NCBI GenBank assembly: GCA_964035575.1
Contig: OZ037861.1
Span: 434,001-498,000 of the forward strand
Origin: Rhynchopus sp. YZ270_cl-10
Lineage: Eukaryota > Euglenozoa > Diplonemea > Diplonemida > Diplonemidae
Reading direction: 5' to 3'
Length of the DNA stretch: 64,000 nt
Shown here in pieces: positions 21,020 to 31,600 of the stretch. The first letter of the stretch is position 1. Every line of letters starts with the position of its first letter. The notes beneath the pieces were generated by a model. The model was given only the letters and a program-made list of their open reading frames with translations, was not told the origin of the DNA and did not search any database. Both the position numbers and the translations under genes were made by a program.

Positions 21020-22440
21020 TCCGCCTGATTTTTACCCCGAGTGGAGGGCCGTATAGGCTCCCTACACGCAAATCAGGTGGAATGTGCGATATTCAGTGTT
21101 TCCGCGACCCAAAAATCGGACGAAGTTCGTCCGGTAGAAAAAAAAAAAAAAAAACTGCCGGACGAAGTTCGTCCGGACGAAGTTCATCCGGGGAGTGGGA
21201 AAAATGGGTGGGGAGAGGGCCCGGGGTACATTGTAAAGTGGACGAGGTGGGGTGCGGCCCCGCAGGGGACGCACCCCACCCCGTATAGAAAAATAAAGGC
21301 CTCCCCTCTTTGGCGTCGCGCAGATCTGCGGCCGCACTTATGGTATCCCCCTCTATCATTCCCCTGGCATCCCCTGTCCCCCACCTACCCCACTCCCTAC
21401 TGAAATCACCAAACAGAAATTTATATTTAACTTTTCAACCATGCCGGCTAAAAAGCCTTCCGCAAAGAAAGGACTCCGCCAGATGACGCTATTTGGCAGT
21501 ATGAGCGCCCCCCCCTACTCCTAAGAAGCGCTTCGATTACAGCGCGTGGAGTGGGCAGGTCTGCCTGGAGCAGGCCAAGCTCCGGAGCTTGAAGCTCCCG
21601 ACCGGGACTAGCTCGTAATGTGAGTTTCTCACCCGTTGTGTCTCACGAAAGACCGTGAGGCGAGACAACTCCGCCGGAGGCCCCCGACCCGGCGCGCGAA
21701 GCGCGCCGGGCTCGACCTGTATTGTGTTAAGCACTAGTAAAAAAATTTTTTTTGGGGGGAAAAAAAACTCGCCCGCCAAAAGGCGCCCCTTGTTGCTGGG
21801 AGTTGGTTCTCATGTTTGATACCTGCACAGCAGGCATTCCTCTGAGTCCAACGCTGCTTGGCCTGTCTGCGGCGTTGCACCGAAGGTGCACACAGAGTTT
21901 TTGCATCGCATTCCCTAATGTGTGGGTCACTCACACTTGAGGGCATGTGCCACTGCGCGGGTTTGAGTACCTGGGTACCCATAGCTGAGAATAAGCCGGG
22001 TCCCGTACTGGGTACTAGGTACAGTAGGACTAGGACTAGGACTAGGCCCCCACCCTCCCGCGACCGGGTCCCCGACCCGCTTTCAGGCGGACCCACAGCG
22101 CCTTCACATATTGTGTCCCAGTCCGGCTGAGAACTCGGTTCCCCAAGTCTTATTTTCAGCTATGTGGGTACCTGGGCACCTGGGTCCTACAGAGGAACCT
22201 TATGGGAACCGATTCCTTACGGCGTTTGTACCTACAAGAAGCCTGTTGTTTTACTCTAATTAGACTATAATTAGAGTGTAGTTAGAGTCTAATTATGCTC
22301 TAACTGCACTCTAATTATAGTCTAATTGAAGAAAAGCGACTCTAATTATACTCTAACTGGACTCTAACTGACTTGGCCCAAAATCCCAGACTCTAATTAT
22401 ACCCTAATACTCTAATTAGAGCGCTATGTATAATAAATGA
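21020..22440. mobile_element. Composite insertion of about 1.4 kb in spacer 5
   Basis: The common spacer breaks off after GAGATTATTGTTATG and resumes at GGACCATCGAGATG. The insert begins with a long hairpin (CCTGATTT with AAATCAGG, 21023-21079). It then has CGGACGAAGTTCGTCCG palindromes (21118-21190), GC-rich palindromes such as CCGGCGCGCGAAGCGCGCCG (about 21690-21715), and an inverted pair around CAGCTATG with GGTACC (about 21970-21996 and 22148-22173). It ends with an array of CTCTAATTA units (22255-22430). I find no matching ends or target duplication, so it may be several nested elements. Confidence 0.5.
21441..21593 (+). CDS. Short ORF with a PIP-box-like motif in the spacer 5 insert
   Basis: The ATG opens MPAKKPSAKKGLRQMTLFGS, a lysine-rich start followed by QMTLFGSM, which resembles the Qxx(hydrophobic)xx(aromatic) PCNA-binding box. 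Similar starts occur in some transposon and repair proteins. After a run of eight C the frame ends within 30 codons. One frame over, the sequence continues TPKKRFDYSAWSGQVCLEQA, which also looks coding. It may be the N-terminal remnant of a transposon gene. The family is not recognised. Confidence 0.3.
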
Positions 22441-22445
22441 GATAC

Positions 22446-22728
22446 GGACCATCGAGATGTGATGATGTTGCGTCTCGAAAGTGAGGTTCCATAAATGCAA
22501 CACAACAAAAACTGCTGTATTTTTCTCGACATCTATTCTTGCGAACAATTCTGCATCTCGCAGGTCAAAGGTGTGCTGCCACCACGCCACCCAGGGCACG
22601 TGGGAACGTGTCACACACCTGCCTGTGTTGAGGTGTCTGCATGAACAGCTACCGTTGTTCATTTCATTCCGACACCCGCATCACTCACACCACACCCCAA
22701 ACCTTGCTTCAGATTTTCCAATACAACA
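22446..22728 (+). promoter_or_regulatory. Leader of WD40 gene 6
   Basis: Conserved leader with CCACCACGCCACCCAGGGC and CACCCGCATCACTCACACCA, ending 18 bases after a candidate acceptor AG. Confidence 0.5.
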
Positions 22729-24789
22729 ATGCTTGCGCTTGGTGTTCTTGCGGCTGCGACACTTGGGTACGCGGTAGACACTTGCCCACCGGACAGTTTG
22801 TGCATCCAGGCTGCGATTGAAGATGCCCCCCTCTCACACTTGGCTGTGCAGCCGAACTGGCAGTACATGGCGGGGGTTAGAGCTGGCACACTCGCGTTTG
22901 TGCGTCTCACAAATGAGCAGTCCACGTATGGTGACCAGCCAGACACGTTCCAGATTGGACTCAAAAGTGGTACTATTACTTCTATTGTCTTCACACCCGA
23001 CAACCAACAGCTGTTTGTTGCTTTCACCACGAGTGTGCTTGTCTACAGGTCCTTTCCCTTCTCTGAGTACGTGACAGCAACTTCATCTGCATCCCAAACA
23101 CTTGCAGTGAGTGCCGACAGCACGTTGCTGGCGACAGGACCCACTGTGGCTAGTCCGGGGAACGACCTGGAAGGGGTGAAGATATACAAGACAGACACGC
23201 TGGACTGGGTGGCAAGCGTGTTGGTGTCAGAGGGCGGGGTGATCACGGAGCTGACGTTCTCGCCTGACGGTGCGTACCTTGCGTACTGCAATGCAGGGGA
23301 GGGGGTGGTTGTGGTGATCCGCACTGCGGACTGGACACGTGCCTTTGAGTACCAGCTGATGGGTGTGAACACAGTGCGGTTCTCGGCAGACAGCAGCGCA
23401 GTGTTGGCAGCGTCTGTCACCAGCAGGCAGGTTGTGAGGTGGAGCCTGGAGTCCAATGCCGAGGGACATCAATTGGTAAGGTTCACAGAAGTAACTTCAT
23501 TTGCGTGGTCGCCTGACGCACGTCGCATCGCGCATGGGAGCGGCACCACGGTCACCGTGCATCAGTTGGACAGTAACTCAAAAGATCATATTAAGATCAC
23601 CGCGGACCATGCAGTGGGTGTTATGATGTTCAGGCGTGATACAGTCTTGCAGACCTGCGCAAAAGAGTCTGGACACTGCAAGATCTGGTCCATCCCTGCG
23701 GCCACCACCCTACCCACCGCCATTCCCACTCTTCAGCCCATCGGCATTCCCACTCCTCAACCCACTGACATCCCAAGTGTGCAGCCAACCGAACTTCCAA
23801 GCGTGCAACCCACCAACATTCCAAGTGTGCCGACGACAGTGGAACCGAGTGCCGAGACGACGAACGCACCACCGTCGGTGTGTGTGCAGCCCAGCACCCT
23901 GACCGGCACGTGTGCGTCGACCCTGCAGTGTGCGCTGCAGATCCGGCACCCGGAGCCTGTGCGCAGCGTGGCCTTCTCACCTGACAGCACAACACTTGCG
24001 ACAGGGTCTGTGGACGGCCGTGTCCGTCTCTTCACTGCAAGCGGGACGTTCCTGCGCTATGCCGGGTGTGTGGACTTTGTTTCTCACGACATTGCGTTCT
24101 CGCCAGACAGCACGCGCTTTGCTGTGGGCGGAGATGCAGGCAACCTGGTCGTCTGCGACAGTGCGACAGGCGAGGCACTGCTGCACCTCGCTGTGCACAG
24201 CAGCATGCCCGTGACACGTGTGTCCTTCTCTGAGGACGGTGCCTGGGTCATCTCTGCAGGAAGCGACTCTGCTGTGAGCAAGTACAGTGCGATTGTTGCG
24301 GGGGAGCCGGACCTTGTGCTGCAAGGCTACACACGTGACGCAGTGTTCTCTGCAGGTGGTGCACGCATCGCGACTGTGGGCACACATGTTGCAGACCCTG
24401 TCGTTGTCTGGGATGCCGACAACGGTGCGCAGAAGGAGGTGCTTGAGCTGACCCTGGGCGACGTGCGGACACTCTCGTTCAACAGCAACGCAACACAGCT
24501 GGCAAGGGGGTACCCCGACGGGAAGGTGCGGGTGTGGAGTGACGGTGCCGACAGACTCACCCTTGCACTGCCGTCGGGGCTTCTCTCCGACGCAGCCTTC
24601 AGCCCAGACGACGAGCACATCGCGGCAGTGGGTCTGCAGGACGTGCTTGTGTGGGATGCCGCCTCAGGAGCAGTCGTGGCCAACCTCGTTGCACACACCT
24701 CAGTCGTCAACAGACTTGCGTTCTCGTCTGACAGCTCCCGTCTCGCGACTGCAGGACACGACGGAATCGTCTATGTGTGGAATCTCTGA
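22729..24789 (+). CDS. Secreted double WD40 beta-propeller protein, array copy 6
   Basis: The 686-residue frame is the longest copy, with the same expanded linker as copy 5 (IPTLQPIGIPTPQPTDIPS and onward). Residues 1 to about 115 are private to this copy (AFVRLTNEQ, YRSFPFSEYVTATSS). Residues about 185 to the end are almost identical to copy 5. The signal peptide is MLALGVLAAATLG. This is the last WD40 gene of the array. The block that should precede a seventh gene (25172-25605) leads into a different gene. Confidence 0.88.
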   Translation: MLALGVLAAATLGYAVDTCPPDSLCIQAAIEDAPLSHLAVQPNWQYMAGVRAGTLAFVRLTNEQSTYGDQPDTFQIGLKSGTITSIVFTPDNQQLFVAFTTSVLVYRSFPFSEYVTATSSASQTLAVSADSTLLATGPTVASPGNDLEGVKIYKTDTLDWVASVLVSEGGVITELTFSPDGAYLAYCNAGEGVVVVIRTADWTRAFEYQLMGVNTVRFSADSSAVLAASVTSRQVVRWSLESNAEGHQLVRFTEVTSFAWSPDARRIAHGSGTTVTVHQLDSNSKDHIKITADHAVGVMMFRRDTVLQTCAKESGHCKIWSIPAATTLPTAIPTLQPIGIPTPQPTDIPSVQPTELPSVQPTNIPSVPTTVEPSAETTNAPPSVCVQPSTLTGTCASTLQCALQIRHPEPVRSVAFSPDSTTLATGSVDGRVRLFTASGTFLRYAGCVDFVSHDIAFSPDSTRFAVGGDAGNLVVCDSATGEALLHLAVHSSMPVTRVSFSEDGAWVISAGSDSAVSKYSAIVAGEPDLVLQGYTRDAVFSAGGARIATVGTHVADPVVVWDADNGAQKEVLELTLGDVRTLSFNSNATQLARGYPDGKVRVWSDGADRLTLALPSGLLSDAAFSPDDEHIAAVGLQDVLVWDAASGAVVANLVAHTSVVNRLAFSSDSSRLATAGHDGIVYVWNL

Positions 24790-24858
24790 GCCAAGGATGA
24801 TTGAAGGATTGTTGCTGTCTTTTTCTGAGAGCAAACTGCGTTTATTTTTATAGGAAAA

Positions 24859-24884
24859 AGCAAATGGGATAATTTCCCGTTGCT
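24859..24884 (+). promoter_or_regulatory. 3' UTR stem-loop of WD40 gene 6
   Basis: Same stem with loop TAATT. Confidence 0.6.
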
Positions 24885-24894
24885 CTTTTATCGC

Positions 24895-25605
24895 ATTATT
24901 CTGTTTGTATTTTTATTGAACTTTGTTTGGATTTGTGTGTTTTGCGAGAAGGGCATTCATCCTGCTGAAGTTCATGTTTTATTCGTTTTTCATTTGTGTT
25001 GAAGGTGACAACAGCATACTGGGCTTAGGTTCATCGTACACACATCCCCCACCCTCCTGTTCCTCTCCCCAACACAAAAAGAAAGCAAGCACGCAGTAAA
25101 CCCTGCAGTGCTGTCTGTTCTGTGATGTGGATCAATAGGAACGTACGTTTCCACCCCTTTGTTCAGAGGTGTTCTTTACACCGACCCACACCCCCACCAC
25201 ACACCATGATATAGCTCGCAGGCACAGCCAGGTCTGCATGACCAGTTGCCTAACATACACACTCACGCATGTGACGTGTTCACAGGTGTTTCCCTTCCCC
25301 AGTTGCCCCATGCTTGCGTGTCTCTGTGTGCAAGGGAGGACCACATCTGGTCTCCTTCGCACATAACAGCACTGCGTTGCTGGGGTCTTTTTACCACATA
25401 TGAACCACTTTGGGTTATGCCAAGGTGAGAGAAGAAGCATCGAATGTGAAAGAGAGTCTGGAGCAAACAGCTGTTTGCTTTCTTGCAGCATTGTTTCGTT
25501 CGAGATTATTGTTATGTGCGTTATTTCAAAACAAGACTGAAAAATGGACCATCGAGATGTGATGATGTTGCGTCTCGAAAGTGAGGTTCCATAAATGCAA
25601 CACAA
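24895..25605 (+). promoter_or_regulatory. Duplicated spacer segment and truncated WD40 upstream region
   Basis: 24895-25171 repeats 20405-20674, 25172-25397 is the sixth copy of the conserved upstream block, and 25398-25605 follows the array until it breaks off after CATAAATGCAACACAAA. The WD40 leader and gene are missing downstream. The next gene (25966) may now use this block as its promoter. That is inference from position. Confidence 0.5.
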
Positions 25606-25965
25606 AATCCTTTCTATATTTTTATCTTTTTTATCAGCAGTCTCTTTGTGATGCAGGATCACCAGCTTTTTCATTCGAGCGACACACCATGCGTTGTCGG
25701 TCACACACAGTTCGGAGGTTGACGAATGTCCTGCCAAACTTATATCGCGTTCGAACGGATTTTATAGATCTGCACAACCCCTTCCATTAATCGAAATGGC
25801 TGTCATCGTACGTAGCTTAGTTGGAGGTACCTGAATCGCTAACATCTCTTCTCTGGTCGCTCGCTTTGCTATCCCGACGTTTCACTGCAACGTCCTGCGA
25901 TCAAGGCTTTACCCCCTGCTCCCCCTGCTCCCCCTACCACCCCCCCACATATCAGACACGACCAT

Positions 25966-28048
25966 ATGCCACATGCAACGTCTTCTTCGGCAGTGCTAGC
26001 CGTAGCCTTTGCACTGCCTGCAGTGCTGGGCGACTGGGAGGCACAGTACAATGGACCCTGTCTGGATTCGTTTGCGACGGACCCTGCAGACGCCACCTCC
26101 ACGGAGCGGATACAGAAGGAGACGACACTGCAGTGCGCATGCAGGCCACGTGGCGACATCCTCCACGGTCATATCGACGCTCTCTCGGTGCACCAGACCT
26201 GCCTTTCAGGCCGCATCCGGGGAGCTTCAGGAGCACGCACATTGACAGCACTGTATCCTGAGAGACTCTGCAATGGCCAGCCAGCACCTCTTCAGTCGCT
26301 AGCGGATCCAAACGACCCTTCGCTCTTTTATGTGTACTGGCAGGAGGACACAGCAGACTTCGCCTCCGCAGCGACACATCTGAGCAAGGTGAAGTACACC
26401 GAGAACACCGCGACTGTGGTAGCCGAGATAGTGCTGCCAGGGTGTGTGCAGGGTGGGAACGTCGTGTGGGGGCGTGGTGGCTCCGCTGGGAGCGTGCTGG
26501 CGGTGTTGTGTGCAGAGTACGACCCCGCCTTTGAGCGGGCGTCTGCAAACCTCAAAATCATTGAAGTAGAAAACGACCTCTCCGTGGAGCTGCGCCGCTT
26601 CTCGATCCTCCCCGAAGACGTAGTCGCAGCCAAGGGAGACCTTGGGGTACGCGGCGCGTACGCCCTGCAGAGAGAGGAAACCGAGCTGGGGTCGGACTTC
26701 CGGTACCTGGCGTACATCCCTACGGAGGGGTGGTACGTTGCGACGTACAATGCGCGGCGGTGCCCCACGGCCCCCGCCACCAACACCAACACCACTGCCC
26801 AACGGTGTCACCTGGCCACCAACACCACTGCCCAACGGTGTCACCTGGCCACCAACACCACTGCCCAACGGTGCCCCACGGCCCCCGCCACCAACACCAA
26901 CACCACTGCCCAACGGTGTCACCTGGCCACCAACACCACTGCCCAACGGTGCCCCACGGCCCCCGCCACCAACACCAACACCACTGCCCAACGGTGTCAC
27001 CTGGCCACCAACACCACTGCCCAACGGTGTCACCTGGCCACCAACACCAACACCACTGCCCAACGGTGTCACCTGGCCACCAACACCACTGCCCAACGGT
27101 GCCCCACGGCCCCCGCCACCAACACCAACACCACTGCCCAACGGTGTCACCTGGCCACCAACACCACTGCCCAACGGTGCCCCACGGCCCCCGCCACCAA
27201 CACCAACACCACTGCCCAACGGTGTCACCTGGCCACCAACACCACTGCCCAACGGTGCCCCACGGCCCCCGCCACCAACACCAACACCACTGCCCAACGG
27301 TGTCACCTGGCCACCAACACCACTGCCCAACGGTGCCCCACGGCCCCCGCCACCAACACCAACACCACTGCCCAACGGTGTCACCTGGCCACCAACACCA
27401 CTGCCCAACGGTGTCACCTGGCCACCAACACCACTGCCCAACGGTGTCACCTGGCCACCAACACCACTGCCCAACGGTGTCACCTGGCCACCAACACCAC
27501 TGCCCAACGGTGTCACCTGGCCACCAACACCACTGCCCAACGGTGCCCCACGGCCCCCGCCACCAACACCAACATCACTGCCCACCGGTGTCACCTGGCC
27601 ACCAACACCACGGACCACCACAACAGCACCAGACACCAACATACCCCTCACGTGGGTTCCTGGGATGCCAGCCACTCGCGTACCAGCCACCTGGCCACCA
27701 GAGAGCCAGCAGCCCACAACAGCACCAGACACCAACACACCCCCCACTTGGGTTCCTGGGATGCCAACCACTCGTGCACCAGCCACCTGGCCACCAGCAA
27801 GCCAGCAGCCCACAACAGCACCAGACTCCGTGGACGAGGCCGCACAGACATCAGGCGTCGCACCCTGGGTGATTGGGATTGTGGCAGGCCTTACCGGCCT
27901 TGTGTGCGTGCTGCTGGTGTGCTGTGTGTGGGTGTGGCGGTGCAGGAGCGAGGCACCTACTGAGTATGAGGGCGCACTTGTGATTGACGAGACAGGTCTG
28001 TTCCCTGGGAGGGATGACGAGGTACAGCAAGAGCTCGCGCTGTTGTGA
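25966..28048 (+). CDS. Type I membrane protein with Pro/Thr minisatellite stalk (frame switch)
   Basis: The start MPHATSSSAVLAVAFALPAV is a signal peptide, and it follows a CCCCCTGCTCCCCCT-type tract and AG by about 10 bases. The ectodomain of about 240 residues has scattered Cys (LQCACRPRG, LPGCVQGGN) and no family I recognise. At about 26740-26765 the frame must change. The plus-one frame gives a regular PPTPLPNGVTW / PRPPPPTPTPLPNG stalk, then WVPGMPTTRAPATWPP units, a membrane helix (WVIGIVAGLTGLVCVLLVCC, 27865-27930) and a short acidic tail ending ELALL. The first frame instead runs through the repeats as TNTTAQRC and lacks a membrane helix. The switch could be an assembly indel, an intron or a real lesion. 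Confidence 0.6.
26763..27612. repeat. Minisatellite within the membrane protein stalk
   Basis: A 30-bp unit (CCAACACCACTGCCCAACGG and TGTCACCTGG) alternates with a longer variant that adds TGCCCCACGGCCCCCGCCAC. There are about 20 or more units, so copy number is likely to vary between strains. The reverse strand is also open through the array, but only as a shadow of the repeat. Confidence 0.85.
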
Positions 28049-28604
28049 GTGCTGCTGCTGTGTTCGCGGGCGAGGTGCATTGTTTAGGTGCCAAGCATCC
28101 GCTGCGGTGCGTCTTATCCCCCTTCTTTTCATGTCAAAGCTTTCTGTCATTTGCTTCGTTGTTCTCCCCCCTGAGTGCCTTCATCTCAACGTTGTTTTGC
28201 ACACCTTCCACAGCCTGTAGTGTTGTACAAGCAACCTGTCTCTTTTCAGGTCCGCGGTCGAATTTTTTTCGACAGCAACACATTGGTTTATTGTTTTTAA
28301 ATTACAGACGCTGTGTGTTCATTTTTGCAGGTTGGTGCGAGACAGTGGAACACTGCAACGATCATAGCTAAGATCTGCACACAAACCACACCCACCAGAC
28401 CTTTTCCCTTCCCCCCCAACACAAACTTAAACATTTGAACAAAGACTGGATGCTCTGTTTTTTCTCTTTCCGACATTCAATAAGCCCCCCCTCCCATTCA
28501 CACCATATTTGCACAGGGGGAAGGTGAACAGCTCGAAGTTGTCCCTTTCTTTTGTTGCTCAAGCATTTTACCTTAGGGTGTGTCATCACACAAAGGCACA
28601 CACT
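28049..28604. other. Intergenic region and 5' UTR of the next gene
   Basis: No gene is recognised. It has pyrimidine tracts with AG at about 28513 (TATTTGCACAG) and 28574 (TTTTACCTTAG), either of which could be a splice acceptor for the gene starting at 28605. Confidence 0.4.
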
Positions 28605-31600
28605 ATGGGCCGCCATGCCTTGTACGCTGCACTCGCATGCCTTGCAGTGGACTGTGCTCACTCCGCCTCCTTGTCCTTCGTGCAGAACCGCTCCGTAGCA
28701 CGGCACAACCCGCAGGTATAGTTTTTGGTGCTTTTTTATTTGTTTCCCTATCCATTGTGCTCTAAAGATCAAGTGGATCTTCGGTCCGGAGTGTTCGGCG
28801 TGACCTGAGCCGAAAGTAAAGGGTAATTAACCTCCTTTTCGTGTCCTTATAGGCTATACCCCAAAACCCTGCATACAAGCTCCACCATAGAAGCTACACC
28901 TAGGTTGGTGTGGGCAAAGGTTGCATAGTGCACCGTAACGACTTTGTAAAAAACTTTTGGGGTTTTTACCCCTAATATTTAACCGCGATCCCCAGTATTA
29001 CTGTAAAGACTTTGTAAAGTTTTGCGCTTCGATCACGCCACAAAGCAACTTAAAAACGCGAGACACCAAGAGCCGTGTTAATTGCATGACAAAATGGCAC
29101 CCCATTTTTACCTTGTGAACACTTTGAGAAGACTTTGGAAATAGCTTGCGCTGCCATAGGTTTAAATTATTTTTTTTGATCTGCAACACACCACAGATTG
29201 GATTCGCAATGGAGACCCCTTCCTGGTCCAAAGGCGGCACACCGTACGACAAGAACCAAGTGTTCTGGGCTGATGGGTCCTTCGAGTTTATCAAGGTAGG
29301 CTGGAAGACCATCATGCCGAACAGGTCCTTCGTAGACACAGATTACATCGCTAACAAGCTGGTCGGGCTTGCTGACAGAGGGAAGCAGGCGGTCATCCGC
29401 GTGCAGATCCACCGTACCGCTTATGTATGTAAGGCAATGTTGTGAACCGCCTCCGTTCTCTTCCGGTGCAGATTCACTCACAGTGTCACCCCTTCCCAGT
29501 ACGTTTCAACTTTTCTTTTTAACCCCTTTTGAAACAGCCACTCTTTAAAGGTGACTAAGCACGAGAGGCTTAGGATCATCTTGTAAACTTCCTCATTTCC
29601 CCCCCTACCCCCCCTCCTCTCTCTCCCTTTCCCAGACTGCCCCCCTGTTTTGGATACGGAGTGCCTTTTGTTTTAAATAAAAAGTAATTTACATGGAAAA
29701 CAAAAGATCTTAGTAAGGGGAAATTTTTTTTGAGCGGGGTTTTGATATCTTCTTAGTTTTTTTTTTCCACTAAGATCTTAGTGGAAAAAAACACCAAAAA
29801 ACTAAGATCTTAGTTTTTTTTCTAAGATCTTAGTTTTTTTTTCTAAGATCGTAGCCACTTTATTTTTAAGATCTTAGTTTTGTTTTTAAGATCTTAGTTT
29901 TTTTTGGTGGAAACTAAGATCTTAACAAAAAAAAACTAAGATATTCAACACAAAACACTAAGATCTTACTTAATTTTAAAAAAACACTAAGATCTTAAAA
30001 AAACGGTGTTTTTCGCTCATATCTTAATTAAGATCTTTTGTAATCCATGAATTTATTGCTTTTATCTATTCAAAAAAAAAATATTTATTTATCAAAAACC
30101 CCTCTCTCTCTCCCTTTCTTCTTATCACCACTCCCCTACTCCCCGCGTTTTTTGGTGACATAGTATAGTGCCTGAAAAAATACCAGAAAACTTTTTCAAA
30201 TAAACCCCACGAACCTCTCCCATGGGTTTTATCGTTTGTGATGAGTGTTAAGTTTCTAAAAGACAGATGGGAACATTTTGATCCCTCACCATATACTATC
30301 AATTTATTGATTGCATAATAACTCCCTCCCTCTCCCCCCCCCCTTCTTATCCCCACTCCCCCAACAGCACGCAAACAAATCGAACAGTGATCTACCAGAA
30401 TTCCTCCTCACCGAGCTTGTTGCCTCAGGATATGAGTTCTGCCGCGACCAAGCTCGTTGGGACTACAGCTCCACCTCTGGCAACTTCGTCATGCGCTATG
30501 ACAACGAGCTGGTCCTTTCGGCCATAGAACAGACCTACACCGCCTTGGGCGCTGCACTCAACGGCGATCCACGCATTTTTGCTGTCGAAGTCGGGTTCGT
30601 AGGCTACGATGGCCAATGGCTTCACGGCATCGAAACCACCCCAAACTGGCGCTGCCCTCTTCCCTCCCCTGCCTCTGCATCTCGTATTATCAAGGCAGCA
30701 GCAACCGCCTTTTCTCGAACCTTCGTCCTCATGAACCGTCCCTGGAATGCTCCAGACTTTCCTTATCAAAACTACCCGACATTAGGCGTGGCAGACGCAA
30801 CATTTGCGACAGGGTTTCCGTACTTAGAATATCTCGAAAAGGTTGGGTTAGGAGAAAGATGGAAGGCTGCCCCAGTTTTTGCAACGATTGAGGAGACACT
30901 AACTTCGTGTTGGTTTTCTGCCGATCCAAAGACGCTGTGTGCGGAGCGTGGTGTTTCCTCGAATGTATCGTTATATGCAGATGAGGTTGCATCTCGTCAT
31001 GTGGTAGGCGTTGTGTCGCCGTTTTTATATGATATCCACCGTGACGACAACGCGACGCAAGCCCGCATTGAGACCGCCTTTCTCTCCACAGGGGGCAGCT
31101 TTCTCCACATCGACCATATTTCAATCTCAACACTCACCCAATTTCTCTCAATCTGCGCAGTAGTAGAGAACATTGGGTCGGCTCCATTTTACGCCCCGGT
31201 GCACAGTCCATTGAAGTTAACGGTGCGTGTAGGGACCGGTGTATATGAGTTGAAATCATCCGGGGCAGAGATTGCAGGGTTGATGCCAAATGAGAAGCGA
31301 ATTTTCGTGGCAGACACAATCCCATTCTTCCAGGTGACCGACGAGTGTTTGGAGTTTGGGAGGATCTGTACGGATGCGGGGCAAAAGTATGGACCCTTTT
31401 TTTTTGAAAACTTTTTCATTCCTTTTTTGGAAGAGCGTACAATCCTTTAGAAAGCTCCGATAAAATTCACCGAGGAGGTTACCCTTCAATACAACCTCTA
31501 GACCAGTTGACGTCAGGGGTCAGTTTAGGAAATTTGTCTATTTTTTTTTTTTGGGAAATCGTGTCCCATACCCTCTCATACCGTCCCATAGCCCTACCAC

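Noticed and set aside
26299-28080. 593-codon minus-strand ORF opposite the membrane protein
   Set aside because: It exists because the minisatellite contains no stops on either strand. The plus strand has the signal peptide and the membrane helix.
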